Assembly: GCA_041660405.1 (NCBI GenBank)
Contig: JBAZWL010000026.1
Location: forward strand, 1-64,000
Reading direction: 5' to 3'
DNA from: Taibaiella sp041660405
Lineage (GTDB): Bacteria > Bacteroidota > Bacteroidia > Chitinophagales > Chitinophagaceae
Length of the DNA stretch: 64,000 nucleotides
This document shows positions 51,094 through 59,052 of the stretch, one piece after another; the first letter of the stretch is position 1, and the number at the start of each line of letters is the position of its first letter. The notes under the pieces are model-generated. The model saw only the letters and a program-made list of their open reading frames with translations, was not told the origin of the DNA and searched no databases. The translations under genes were made by a program, and so were the position numbers.

Positions 51094-52641
51094 CTAGTTT
51101 AAGTTAAATGTAATAGAGTTAATTGAGCGTTCGCGCTTGTCGGGTCCCACAGCTTTTATGTTCTCCATAATTACTCTATCACCCGGACGTAATCTTTCCA
51201 TAACATTTTTTACATCACCATCAAAAAGCGGTCCTCTAACCTCGATTTCTTTAGGATCACCTACTTTAGGAACCCATGTGAAACGGAATTTTGTAACCTG
51301 GAAAGTAGTCTCAAAATCAAATCCGTCAACCTTAGCCAAAATACCTCTTTGAACTTTAAATTGAGCAGTAGGGAACAATCCGCTTGATCTGCCCATAATG
51401 GAAGCCTGTGGATTAGGTATTAATTTAACACGGATCTGGCCTCCGCTGACTTTTGTAACACCAGCTCCACCACGTGATTTCGCATTAATAGACCAATCAA
51501 TTTTTCCTTCTTTGCTCACATTTGCGATGTAAGTTCCTTTTCCGGTACCTTTTAATTCAGCGCCAGGCATAGATAAAGAGACATCTTCAATATTATAACC
51601 AGAGGCAGATAAAGTAAGTGGGTTATCAACACCAATATACATTACATTCATCTTATCCAGCTGTAAAGATGCACCGGCGGAACCAACCATATATTCAAAT
51701 TTGAATGGATAAGATTTATTCTCGCCACGAACTTCGCGGGAAATTACACCGTTCACAACTTTAACACCAGCTCCGGATGCTTTAAATTTCACTGTACCGA
51801 TCCCATTTTCTACTTTAACAGGTCCTGCAGTTGAAGTCATGTTTGGATTATAAGTTCTGTTGTAGGCTACAAGCATTACGTTTGCTTCCATTTCTTGTCC
51901 TTCCAATGCATAACTGGTTTTGGGCACTGCAATAGCAACCATGTCGTCAAAAGATATCACTTCGTCATCAATGTGTTTATACATGGAGTTCAAAGCTATC
52001 GCTTCAGCATTTTTAACGTCATTCTGGAATTTAGAGAACATTGCAATTGCTGCTACAACAGGGATGTTGTGAAATGTTCCAAAAGTCCAACTACCGCTTG
52101 GGTTGTCTTCTGAAGATTTAGGATTCTTAATCTGGATCGGCATTTGCTGTTTCAGTAAATCTTTTTCAGTCTGGTTATCAAACTTACTTACAAGAAACGA
52201 AACATAATCTTCCAAGCGCTTTTTGATTTCATCACCTTTCTTTTCGTCAACAAATAAGCGCGTAGCAGCATCAATATCTTCCATGCTCTTCAATTCCTTA
52301 ACACCGTTATTTTCAGTGTAACCACCAGAACGATTGATAACGGAATCTTTCCATGAACCCAAATAAGCGGTTAATTTATCCGTTTCAGCCTTAACCTCTT
52401 TAGCTTTATCATTCCAGGGTTTTGCCCTGTCCTTAGTAGAAGGCTTCGACTCTGCAACGTTAAAGGCATCATATATCTGGTTATTTTTTGCATCAATAGA
52501 TACATTGGAGCCTTCAATACTACTATTAATAGTCTGGAAAGCATTCAATACCTCTTTTGTTATATTAAGGGCAAGCATGGCTGTCAACACCAAATACATG
52601 AGGTTGATCATCAACTGCCGGGGATCTTTAGGTAAAGCCAT
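51094..52641 (-). CDS. gldM: Gliding motility / T9SS motor protein GldM (PorM)
   Basis: This 515-residue protein has one N-terminal membrane helix (about 12-30, LMYLVLTAMLALNITKEVL) after the conserved ALPKDPRQLMIN start. A helical periplasmic domain and three Ig-like domains (D2-D4) extend toward the outer membrane. GldL and GldM form the proton-driven rotary motor of T9SS; the helix sits within the GldL ring and the shaft contacts GldK-GldN. Length matches Flavobacterium GldM. A 112-bp gap separates it from gldL. Confidence 0.97.
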   Translation of the reverse strand: MALPKDPRQLMINLMYLVLTAMLALNITKEVLNAFQTINSSIEGSNVSIDAKNNQIYDAFNVAESKPSTKDRAKPWNDKAKEVKAETDKLTAYLGSWKDSVINRSGGYTENNGVKELKSMEDIDAATRLFVDEKKGDEIKKRLEDYVSFLVSKFDNQTEKDLLKQQMPIQIKNPKSSEDNPSGSWTFGTFHNIPVVAAIAMFSKFQNDVKNAEAIALNSMYKHIDDEVISFDDMVAIAVPKTSYALEGQEMEANVMLVAYNRTYNPNMTSTAGPVKVENGIGTVKFKASGAGVKVVNGVISREVRGENKSYPFKFEYMVGSAGASLQLDKMNVMYIGVDNPLTLSASGYNIEDVSLSMPGAELKGTGKGTYIANVSKEGKIDWSINAKSRGGAGVTKVSGGQIRVKLIPNPQASIMGRSSGLFPTAQFKVQRGILAKVDGFDFETTFQVTKFRFTWVPKVGDPKEIEVRGPLFDGDVKNVMERLRPGDRVIMENIKAVGPDKRERSINSITFNLN

Positions 52642-52753
52642 CCTTTAACTTTTTCTTTGTTTAAAACTTTTTATGAAAGGAACATCCTGTCAGAATCATG
52701 TTTCTGATGCAATTTCCTAAGGTTTTTAGTTTATAAATTTACTGATTATGGAA

Positions 52754-53593
52754 TTAACGACCTTGCATTGCGCTAAGCATGTTACCATAGATATTATTCA
52801 ACTGAGCCAGGTTCTTAGACAATGTTGCGATCTGCTCTTTAGCAGCTACTGCATCAGAAGCACTGGAAGCCATTGCATCAGAAGCATTCACCAGGTTGCT
52901 ATAGAACTTGTTCATTGCTTTCAGATGATTATTAGCATCCTGAAGTTCTACTTCATAGATCTGGTTCAGCGAACCTAAGTTTTTGGATAATACCTGAACT
53001 TGCTGGTGGAACTGAGCAGTACTATCAGCAGCATTATTGAAAGAATTCATCGTATTAGAAGCACCGATAAAGGTATCTTTCATTTTAGTCAATGCATCTG
53101 CTGCTTCACGGGCACTTTGTGAATATGTACCTGTAGCTGCCGTTACATCTGTAATATCTTTCATTTGATCAACTGTTTGACCAAAACGTTGGAAATTATC
53201 ATTCAGGCGTTTCAGATTAGGTGCATTGATATTAGCTTCATCAAGCATTTTATCCAGAGAGGCTGTTGCATTACCGCTTCCGGGAGCAGCACCCAATGCA
53301 CTTACCGGAGGTTGGAATTTAACACCTTTCTTATATGCCTCAACATGTGGATTCTCATCCAGGTTAGGGTAGTAGCGTTCCCAATAGTAATCTTTGTGAG
53401 GAGGAAGTAAACCAAGCAAACAGAAAATGAACGCTTCAGTACACATACCAATAGTCAACATCAAACCAGCTCCTGGCCAGTGTTGCAATTTGAATAGTGC
53501 ACCTAAAAGCACGACACCTGCACCCACACCGATAATAAGATTTTTAATGTATTTACCCTGCTTAGTTTCAAAAAACAAAGATATTGAGCCCAT
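52754..53593 (-). CDS. gldL: Gliding motility / T9SS motor protein GldL (PorL)
   Basis: This 279-residue protein has two membrane helices near the N-terminus (about 16-34 and 43-63) joined by the LQHWPGAG turn; Glu53 in GMCTEAF is the likely counterpart of the proton-channel glutamate of TMH2. The C-terminal part (about 100-279) is a long cytoplasmic helical, coiled-coil region and is longer than in Flavobacterium GldL. It forms the pentameric stator around GldM. Confidence 0.95.
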   Translation of the reverse strand: MGSISLFFETKQGKYIKNLIIGVGAGVVLLGALFKLQHWPGAGLMLTIGMCTEAFIFCLLGLLPPHKDYYWERYYPNLDENPHVEAYKKGVKFQPPVSALGAAPGSGNATASLDKMLDEANINAPNLKRLNDNFQRFGQTVDQMKDITDVTAATGTYSQSAREAADALTKMKDTFIGASNTMNSFNNAADSTAQFHQQVQVLSKNLGSLNQIYEVELQDANNHLKAMNKFYSNLVNASDAMASSASDAVAAKEQIATLSKNLAQLNNIYGNMLSAMQGR

Positions 53594-53667
53594 TTTCTTA
53601 ATTTGATTTTACGAAATTGAAATTGATTTACAAAAATTTAATAATGTCCACACCACAGTTAATCAGC

Positions 53668-54966
53668 CTATCTTGATGCTCTACCTGGCTCGTTAGTTAT
53701 TGCTCCTGAAAGTTGAGTATATACTGTACGGAAACCTATATAAGCTTTCGCAGTATCAGCAAATTCATAATCTCTGTAGCTAATGTTAAGATAAGGAGCA
53801 GGATCACGCCAGCTACCACCTTTTACAACTACTCTACGTGCCCAGGCAGGATCTGTTTCATTAAGTCTTGCTCTGATATCAGGATTCATATCCGATAACA
53901 TATTTACGTTGTAAGCATCTCTGTAGAAGATAGAACGAGTCCATTCTGCTACGTTACCTGACATATTATATAAGCCATAATCATTAGGCCAATAAGCATT
54001 AGCACGTACTGTATACAAGCCACCATCAGCAGAATAATCTCCGCGATCCGGTTTAAAGTTAGCCAGGTAACAACCTTTCTGATTCATAGCATAAGGTCCG
54101 CCCCATGGATAAGGAGACAATTGACGTCCTCCACGTGCAGCCCATTCCCATTGGCTTTCATCAGGAAGCTGGAATTCACCTTCAAAGAATAATTTTCTTT
54201 TCTCGCGGTCACCTTTCCATAATTGGGTTCTCCAGTTACAGAACGCATTTGCCTGAATCCAATTAACACCTACTACAGGATATTCATCAAAAGCAGGGAA
54301 CCAGTTATATTGGCGTGCAATCGGCTCATTATTTGAATAAGCAAATTGTTTCATCCAAACTGTAGTATCAGGATAAACCTTTACAGACTTTTTGATGTCA
54401 AAGCTTGATCTTGGTTGTCCCGGATTCATTACTGAAGCCGAATAGTCGAAATAATGAACAACATATTCCCACTTAGATACGTCCAACTCTTTCTTTCCGG
54501 TACCGGTCTGGCTGGCATCAATATACATGCCCATCAGTTGATCCTGAACGTCAGCATCAGTCCATTTAACACGGTTAGTCCAATCAATTTGTTGCGTACC
54601 ATCTTCGTTATCTTTAAAATCTCCAAGAGTAGCATGTGCAATAGAGTCTCTCACCCAGTTTGTAAACTGACGGTATTCCGCATTAGTGATCTCAGTAGCG
54701 TCCATGTAAAACCCCATCATATTAAAGGTACGAACCGGTGCATCCAAAGAATTCTGAATATCCTGATCGCTGTAGCCTGATTTCATAACACCTGCGTTTA
54801 CGAAAACCATACCAACTGGTGCAGGGGCTTTATAATTCATTCTGTTTGAATAGTCGCCCACTAACTGACCTTGCGAAGTAGGCTGTCCGCAACTTGCGGC
54901 GAACATAGCCATAGCCACTGTGGCAATACTCAGGGAGAGTTGTTTCATCTGTGTGTTTTTTGTCAT
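53668..54966 (-). CDS. gldK: Gliding motility / T9SS lipoprotein GldK (PorK)
   Basis: This 432-residue protein has a lipoprotein signal with lipobox FAASC (Cys26 from this start), followed by a formylglycine-generating-enzyme-like fold (MGFYMDATEITNAEYRQF, WAARGGRQLSPYPWGG, YGLYNMSGNVAEW, VVKGGSWRDP). In T9SS the fold is structural, forming a ring with GldN under the outer membrane. Start is uncertain: the ATG at 54948 gives a more compact signal peptide, and a longer frame opens at 55023. It is first in the gldKLMN operon, 74 bp before gldL. Confidence 0.95.
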   Translation of the reverse strand: MTKNTQMKQLSLSIATVAMAMFAASCGQPTSQGQLVGDYSNRMNYKAPAPVGMVFVNAGVMKSGYSDQDIQNSLDAPVRTFNMMGFYMDATEITNAEYRQFTNWVRDSIAHATLGDFKDNEDGTQQIDWTNRVKWTDADVQDQLMGMYIDASQTGTGKKELDVSKWEYVVHYFDYSASVMNPGQPRSSFDIKKSVKVYPDTTVWMKQFAYSNNEPIARQYNWFPAFDEYPVVGVNWIQANAFCNWRTQLWKGDREKRKLFFEGEFQLPDESQWEWAARGGRQLSPYPWGGPYAMNQKGCYLANFKPDRGDYSADGGLYTVRANAYWPNDYGLYNMSGNVAEWTRSIFYRDAYNVNMLSDMNPDIRARLNETDPAWARRVVVKGGSWRDPAPYLNISYRDYEFADTAKAYIGFRTVYTQLSGAITNEPGRASR

Positions 54967-55506
54967 TGTTATTGCTCCATACATTTTTGGATTTCCGATA
55001 TGCTTTGCTGGTATATTAAGCAACCTTATGCCATATGTAAATTGAAATGCATGTTCTTGTCAATTCTGAAAATAATTACTTCAATTTTGCCCGAAAGATA
55101 ATCAAAGTTTTGAAAAATAAACTTCTGAATGAAAAAAAATGCTTTTTCGTTCTTTATCTGATCCGTGTACTTCTTTTGATGACCTGAATATTGCTTTTCA
55201 ACATTTTAACCAACTCACTACAATATCATAGTTCTTTTCCCGTTTCATCTTCGGTTTTCCGTTACGTAAAAGCTATAAAGCTGCTACTTTATTTTGCAAC
55301 GGGTCACAATATTCAAATAAATTTTCGAAAATGCAACAATACCGTTAAAAATTTTTTCTAATCCCTACATCCTTATGTGAAACGAAGGGCTAAATAAAGA
55401 ATTTTTTTTTGGCAAAACAACAGTTCCGTGAATTTTTATTTAAAAAGTCACCAATATCACTCCTTAATTAATCGTCTTTTTTAAAAAAGGGTCACATGTT
55501 TCCGGA
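54967..55506. other. AT-rich leader region upstream of gldK
   Basis: This gap of about 540 bp separates gldK from the DUF255 gene (both minus strand). It should hold the promoter of the gld operon, but I see only a weak -7-like TATCTTTC (about 55092-55099). There are several A and T homopolymers and no coding potential. The octamer GGGTCACA occurs twice (55301 and 55489), possibly by chance. Confidence 0.4.
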
Positions 55507-57558
55507 TCAGATATGAAGTAGGTCCTTTACTTCTGCAACTGTAGAAACAGGTGATTTGCAAATAAATTGCTCGCAAAGATATAGCAATGTCTTGCCTGGA
55601 ATATATTTGTGCATTGCCGCTGGAATCCGGTCTGAAGGCTTATCCAGGGCTATGGCTAACACTTCGGGAGAGCGATTTTCATTCCATTCCAGTAATTTTT
55701 CTGTTGCCTGCCCACCGCATATAACCAATTGTTTCAACCCGGCTTTGTAGCGTTGCATGAATATTGCCCAGCGTGCAAACGAAGATGGGTAGCGCATTAC
55801 AACTTGCTTTTGGGCAAACAGCATGGCTTCACTTTGTGCGATCCAGGAACCTTGTTCTATAAGATTACCCATGTTCCACAGATTTTCCATCATCATAGAA
55901 TTCGCTGCTGGCGTAGCTCCATCATACACTTCAACCTTTCTGACCAAAATATCCGTTTGCGTATCTGATGAAAAATAATAGAACGTTTTGTCCTCACTAA
56001 GGAAATGTTGATTGACATACAGCATCAGCCTGTCCGCTTCAATAATATATTTTTCATCGAATCTTGCTGATGCTAAATGACAAAGCGCTTTGATCAAATA
56101 AGCATAGTCGTCCAGCTTGGCCGGTATTTTTGCCTGCTCATTTTTACATACATGATAAAGACCATCATCCGTATTGCTAAAGGTGTTTAACATCCAATCC
56201 ATGTGTTCCACAGCTTCGGAAAGATAATTGTCAGAACCAACTGCTATGGCAGCATCCACCAGTGCAATATTCATCAAAGCGTTCCAGGATAATAGCATTT
56301 TATCATCTGTAGCAGGCCTTATACGTTCGGTTCTTTTGACAAACAATTTATGTTTGGCTTCCTCAAGCAGATGATTCCATTCCTGTGTTTGGAGTTTGTA
56401 TTTCTTTAATACTTCTTCTTCACTGATGGCCACATTCAATATATTGGTTTCTTCCCAGTTACCTTCTTCACTTACGCCAAGATATGCCGCCAGAGCAGGA
56501 TGTGCTTCTTCCATAACATCGTTCCATTGCGCCCAGGTCCATGTATAAAATTTACCTTCCACACCTTCCGAATCTGCATCAAGAGCGCAGTAAAATCCCG
56601 GACTCTTTTCTGATCTTAACTCTTTTTTGCAAAAAGTAATAGTTTCTTCAATTATTTGCCTGTAGCGATTATTGCCAGTTATTCTATATGCATCGCATAA
56701 AACCGATAATAGAAGTGCATTATCATAAAGCATCTTTTCAAAATGCGGTACCAGCCAATCTTTGTCCGTAGCGTAGCGGGAAAACCCTCCGCCGATCTGA
56801 TCATAAATCCCTCCTTCTATCATTTTATCCAGGCTAAACAAAGCATGTTCCAAGGCTTCCTTTGCCATAGTTTCATTCCTGTTTTTATGAAAGTGCTCAT
56901 ACTCCAATAAAAACTGCAAAGATCCTGTGGGTGGGAATTTGGGCGCTCCGCCAAAGCCGCCCGAATCTTTATCAGCATTGCGTAGAAGATTAAGTGTGAG
57001 GCTATCTATTTCTTCATCCTTTAGCTGTTGTTCATGGGCTGCAACCGTGCTTACTATTGATGCTTGTTTGAGATGTTGCAACATCTGCTCTGATTGTAGT
57101 TGTATTTCTTCCGGTTTATCTTGCCAGGCCTTATTCAATGCAACAAGCAGATCTATCCAGGAAGACCTGCCATACATGCTTACAGGTGGAAAATAAGTGC
57201 CACCGTAAAAAGGTTTTTTATCCGGCGTTACAAACATATTAAGCGGCCAGCCGCCCGCGCCAGTCATAGCTTGCAGGGCATCCATGTAAAGATGGTCTAC
57301 ATCAGGATGTTCTTCTCTGTCGACTTTGATGTTGACGAAATGTTCGTTCATAAAATCCGCTACACTAAGCTCCTCAAAGCTCTCATGTTCCATAACATGG
57401 CACCAATGGCAGGCGGCATAACCTATACTTATCAGTACAGGTTTATTTTCTTCTTTCGCCCTGGAAAATGCTTCTTCTCCCCACGGATACCAATCTACAG
57501 GATTATTAGCATGCTGAAGTAAATACGGGCTCGTTTCGTGTTGTAATCTATTTGCCAT
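55507..57558 (-). CDS. DUF255 / YyaL-type thioredoxin-domain protein
   Basis: This 683-residue protein has an N-terminal thioredoxin-like domain with CHWC (Cys50, Cys53) in AACHWCHVMEHESF, preceded by NRLQHETSPYLLQHANNPVDWYPW, the hallmark of the SSP411/YyaL family. The remaining two thirds form an (alpha/alpha) barrel resembling N-acylglucosamine 2-epimerase and glycosidase folds (GGFSRYATDKDWLVPHFEKMLYDN). The family is widespread; its biochemical role is unclear. It is last of three closely spaced minus-strand genes that may share the promoter at 58963. Confidence 0.93.
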   Translation of the reverse strand: MANRLQHETSPYLLQHANNPVDWYPWGEEAFSRAKEENKPVLISIGYAACHWCHVMEHESFEELSVADFMNEHFVNIKVDREEHPDVDHLYMDALQAMTGAGGWPLNMFVTPDKKPFYGGTYFPPVSMYGRSSWIDLLVALNKAWQDKPEEIQLQSEQMLQHLKQASIVSTVAAHEQQLKDEEIDSLTLNLLRNADKDSGGFGGAPKFPPTGSLQFLLEYEHFHKNRNETMAKEALEHALFSLDKMIEGGIYDQIGGGFSRYATDKDWLVPHFEKMLYDNALLLSVLCDAYRITGNNRYRQIIEETITFCKKELRSEKSPGFYCALDADSEGVEGKFYTWTWAQWNDVMEEAHPALAAYLGVSEEGNWEETNILNVAISEEEVLKKYKLQTQEWNHLLEEAKHKLFVKRTERIRPATDDKMLLSWNALMNIALVDAAIAVGSDNYLSEAVEHMDWMLNTFSNTDDGLYHVCKNEQAKIPAKLDDYAYLIKALCHLASARFDEKYIIEADRLMLYVNQHFLSEDKTFYYFSSDTQTDILVRKVEVYDGATPAANSMMMENLWNMGNLIEQGSWIAQSEAMLFAQKQVVMRYPSSFARWAIFMQRYKAGLKQLVICGGQATEKLLEWNENRSPEVLAIALDKPSDRIPAAMHKYIPGKTLLYLCEQFICKSPVSTVAEVKDLLHI

Positions 57559-57587
57559 TTTATCAAATTAGTGAGAGACCATTGGTC

Positions 57588-58358
57588 TTATTTGCGAAGA
57601 TAATCGAGTATAATGTTACTAATGGTATCGGCATGATTAAGTACCATAAAATGACCACCGCCTTTTATGCCATAATCAGCCTTCACAGCGCGATAGGGAA
57701 TTATTTTATCAGATGTGCCATGTATATGAATCAGGTGCGGTGGGATGGTTTCATTCTTCCAGCTCAAAATGTTATTCATGGCCCACCTGAAAAAATGAGG
57801 ATCGTTGCTCTTAAGTATTTCAGTAAGCGCTTTTTTATCCTTTTCGCTTTTTATGCCAAATAAAGCATAGACCATAAAATTGGTTTGCTTCAGCAAAGAG
57901 CCTGGAATTATTTTATACAACCTTAAGTTTTTAAAGAGGAAAAAACTACCTGTAGCCAGGTCGTGTTTCGTTTTGGCAGAAGATATTAGAATGAGTTTTC
58001 TTACCCGCATTTGTTTAGCCACTTCTACTGCAACCATACCGCCAAAAGATAAGCCGACAACAATGGGATCGGGAGTAGTGATCCGACTTTTGATCCTTGA
58101 AGCGTAATGCTCCAGTGATTCTGATTTTTGAGGCGGGATCCAATCAACGTAAACAAGTTTATAACCTGGTAAGTGTAAGTTTTGAAAAGCCAGAGAATCC
58201 GCTCCCAGGCCACTAAACATGTAAATAATTTGTCCGTACTCCAACCTCGTTTCTGTGTTTTCGGTTTCTGTTTGATTCATATTAGCCTGTTCGGAATCCT
58301 GTGCGTTTATAAAAGCAGGAGAAGCAATAAGCAATGTTGCAATAAGTAATCTGATCAT
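57588..58358 (-). CDS. Exported alpha/beta hydrolase
   Basis: This 256-residue protein has a signal peptide ending INAQ. The triad is recognisable: Ser104 in VGLSFGG, Asp217 in HGTSDKIIP and His236 in GGGHFMVL. The oxyanion region lies in YMFSGLGADS. The substrate cannot be read from the sequence; no lid domain of a classic lipase is seen. It starts 18 bp after the transglutaminase-like gene and ends 29 bp before the DUF255 gene. Confidence 0.82.
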   Translation of the reverse strand: MIRLLIATLLIASPAFINAQDSEQANMNQTETENTETRLEYGQIIYMFSGLGADSLAFQNLHLPGYKLVYVDWIPPQKSESLEHYASRIKSRITTPDPIVVGLSFGGMVAVEVAKQMRVRKLILISSAKTKHDLATGSFFLFKNLRLYKIIPGSLLKQTNFMVYALFGIKSEKDKKALTEILKSNDPHFFRWAMNNILSWKNETIPPHLIHIHGTSDKIIPYRAVKADYGIKGGGHFMVLNHADTISNIILDYLRK

Positions 58359-58376
58359 TCGTCTATCGTTAAAATG

Positions 58377-58943
58377 TTAGCCGGATAAGGCAGCAATACA
58401 CTTTTCCCTGATGTTCCATATTTCCTCAAGTGTGTAGGGCAATTTTTGATCATCGCACCATTTCCTCAAAAAATTCATGTGCCACGACACTTTATAAGCA
58501 CCAATCTGATCTGGTTGTATTCTTATTTCTTCCAGCAAATCATTTTCAAAATTACCCGCAGAAGCATTCGGCCACGTACAGTCCAGAATACTACCGTTAA
58601 TCCTCAAATAATTGTGTGCCTCCGGAATGTAGGGCAACTGATATTTATCCAATACAGGAACAACACGTGGCGTATTAATTCTGTTCATTTTGAAGATGCC
58701 CATCCATAATGTTACTTCTTCATATTCTTGTTCCTCTGCAAGCCGGCATAAAGCTGCATGCTTGGTACCGCAAGTGCCAAGGCCTTCTTTAAAAAGAATA
58801 AGCGGTTCTGTTTTATCTGTATTACGGCCATAAGGCAAATACCTTACAAAATTTGCAGCCTGGTTAAAATCGGTGCATGAATGAGCTGCAAAAGCATCGG
58901 TAATCAATCCTTTACCAGTCAATAACTTAAAATTAAAAGCCAT
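58377..58943 (-). CDS. Transglutaminase-like cysteine protein, uncharacterised
   Basis: This 188-residue cytosolic protein is not a named family to me, but it shows a papain-like transglutaminase triad: Cys58 in GLGTCGTKHAALCRLAEE, His110 in PEAHNYLRING and Asp121 in ILDCTWPN. The order Cys-His-Asp and the spacing fit the superfamily, and the Cys sits at the start of a helix as expected. It may be a protease, amidase or transglutaminase. It leads a likely three-gene operon. Confidence 0.65.
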   Translation of the reverse strand: MAFNFKLLTGKGLITDAFAAHSCTDFNQAANFVRYLPYGRNTDKTEPLILFKEGLGTCGTKHAALCRLAEEQEYEEVTLWMGIFKMNRINTPRVVPVLDKYQLPYIPEAHNYLRINGSILDCTWPNASAGNFENDLLEEIRIQPDQIGAYKVSWHMNFLRKWCDDQKLPYTLEEIWNIREKCIAALSG

Positions 58944-58962
58944 AAGAAATAGGTGTGTCAGA

Positions 58963-58970
58963 CAAAGCTA
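58963..58970 (-). promoter_or_regulatory. -7 element for the three-gene minus-strand operon
   Basis: TAGCTTTG on the minus strand matches TAnnTTTG and gives an expected leader of about 15 nt before the ATG at 58943. Confidence 0.55.
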
Positions 58971-59004
58971 ATCATTCTGCAAAAATGAGTTAATGAAAAA
59001 TTAT

Positions 59005-59020
59005 TTTAGACTAATCTAAA
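59005..59020. promoter_or_regulatory. DtxR/MntR-like operator before the TonB receptor
   Basis: TTTAGACTAATCTAAA is a near-perfect palindrome (7 of 8 half-site bases) resembling operators of DtxR-family metal repressors. It lies just upstream of the likely -7 region (TTTCTTTG, 59028-59035), so a bound repressor would block transcription of the receptor gene at 59053. Confidence 0.55.
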
Positions 59021-59052
59021 TTTTATGTTTCTTTGCACAATAAATTTAAAAG

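Noticed and set aside
55024..55506. Possible small gene or tRNA upstream of gldK
   Set aside because: No frame with codon bias, no cloverleaf and no acceptor-stem pattern; the region is AT-rich leader sequence.
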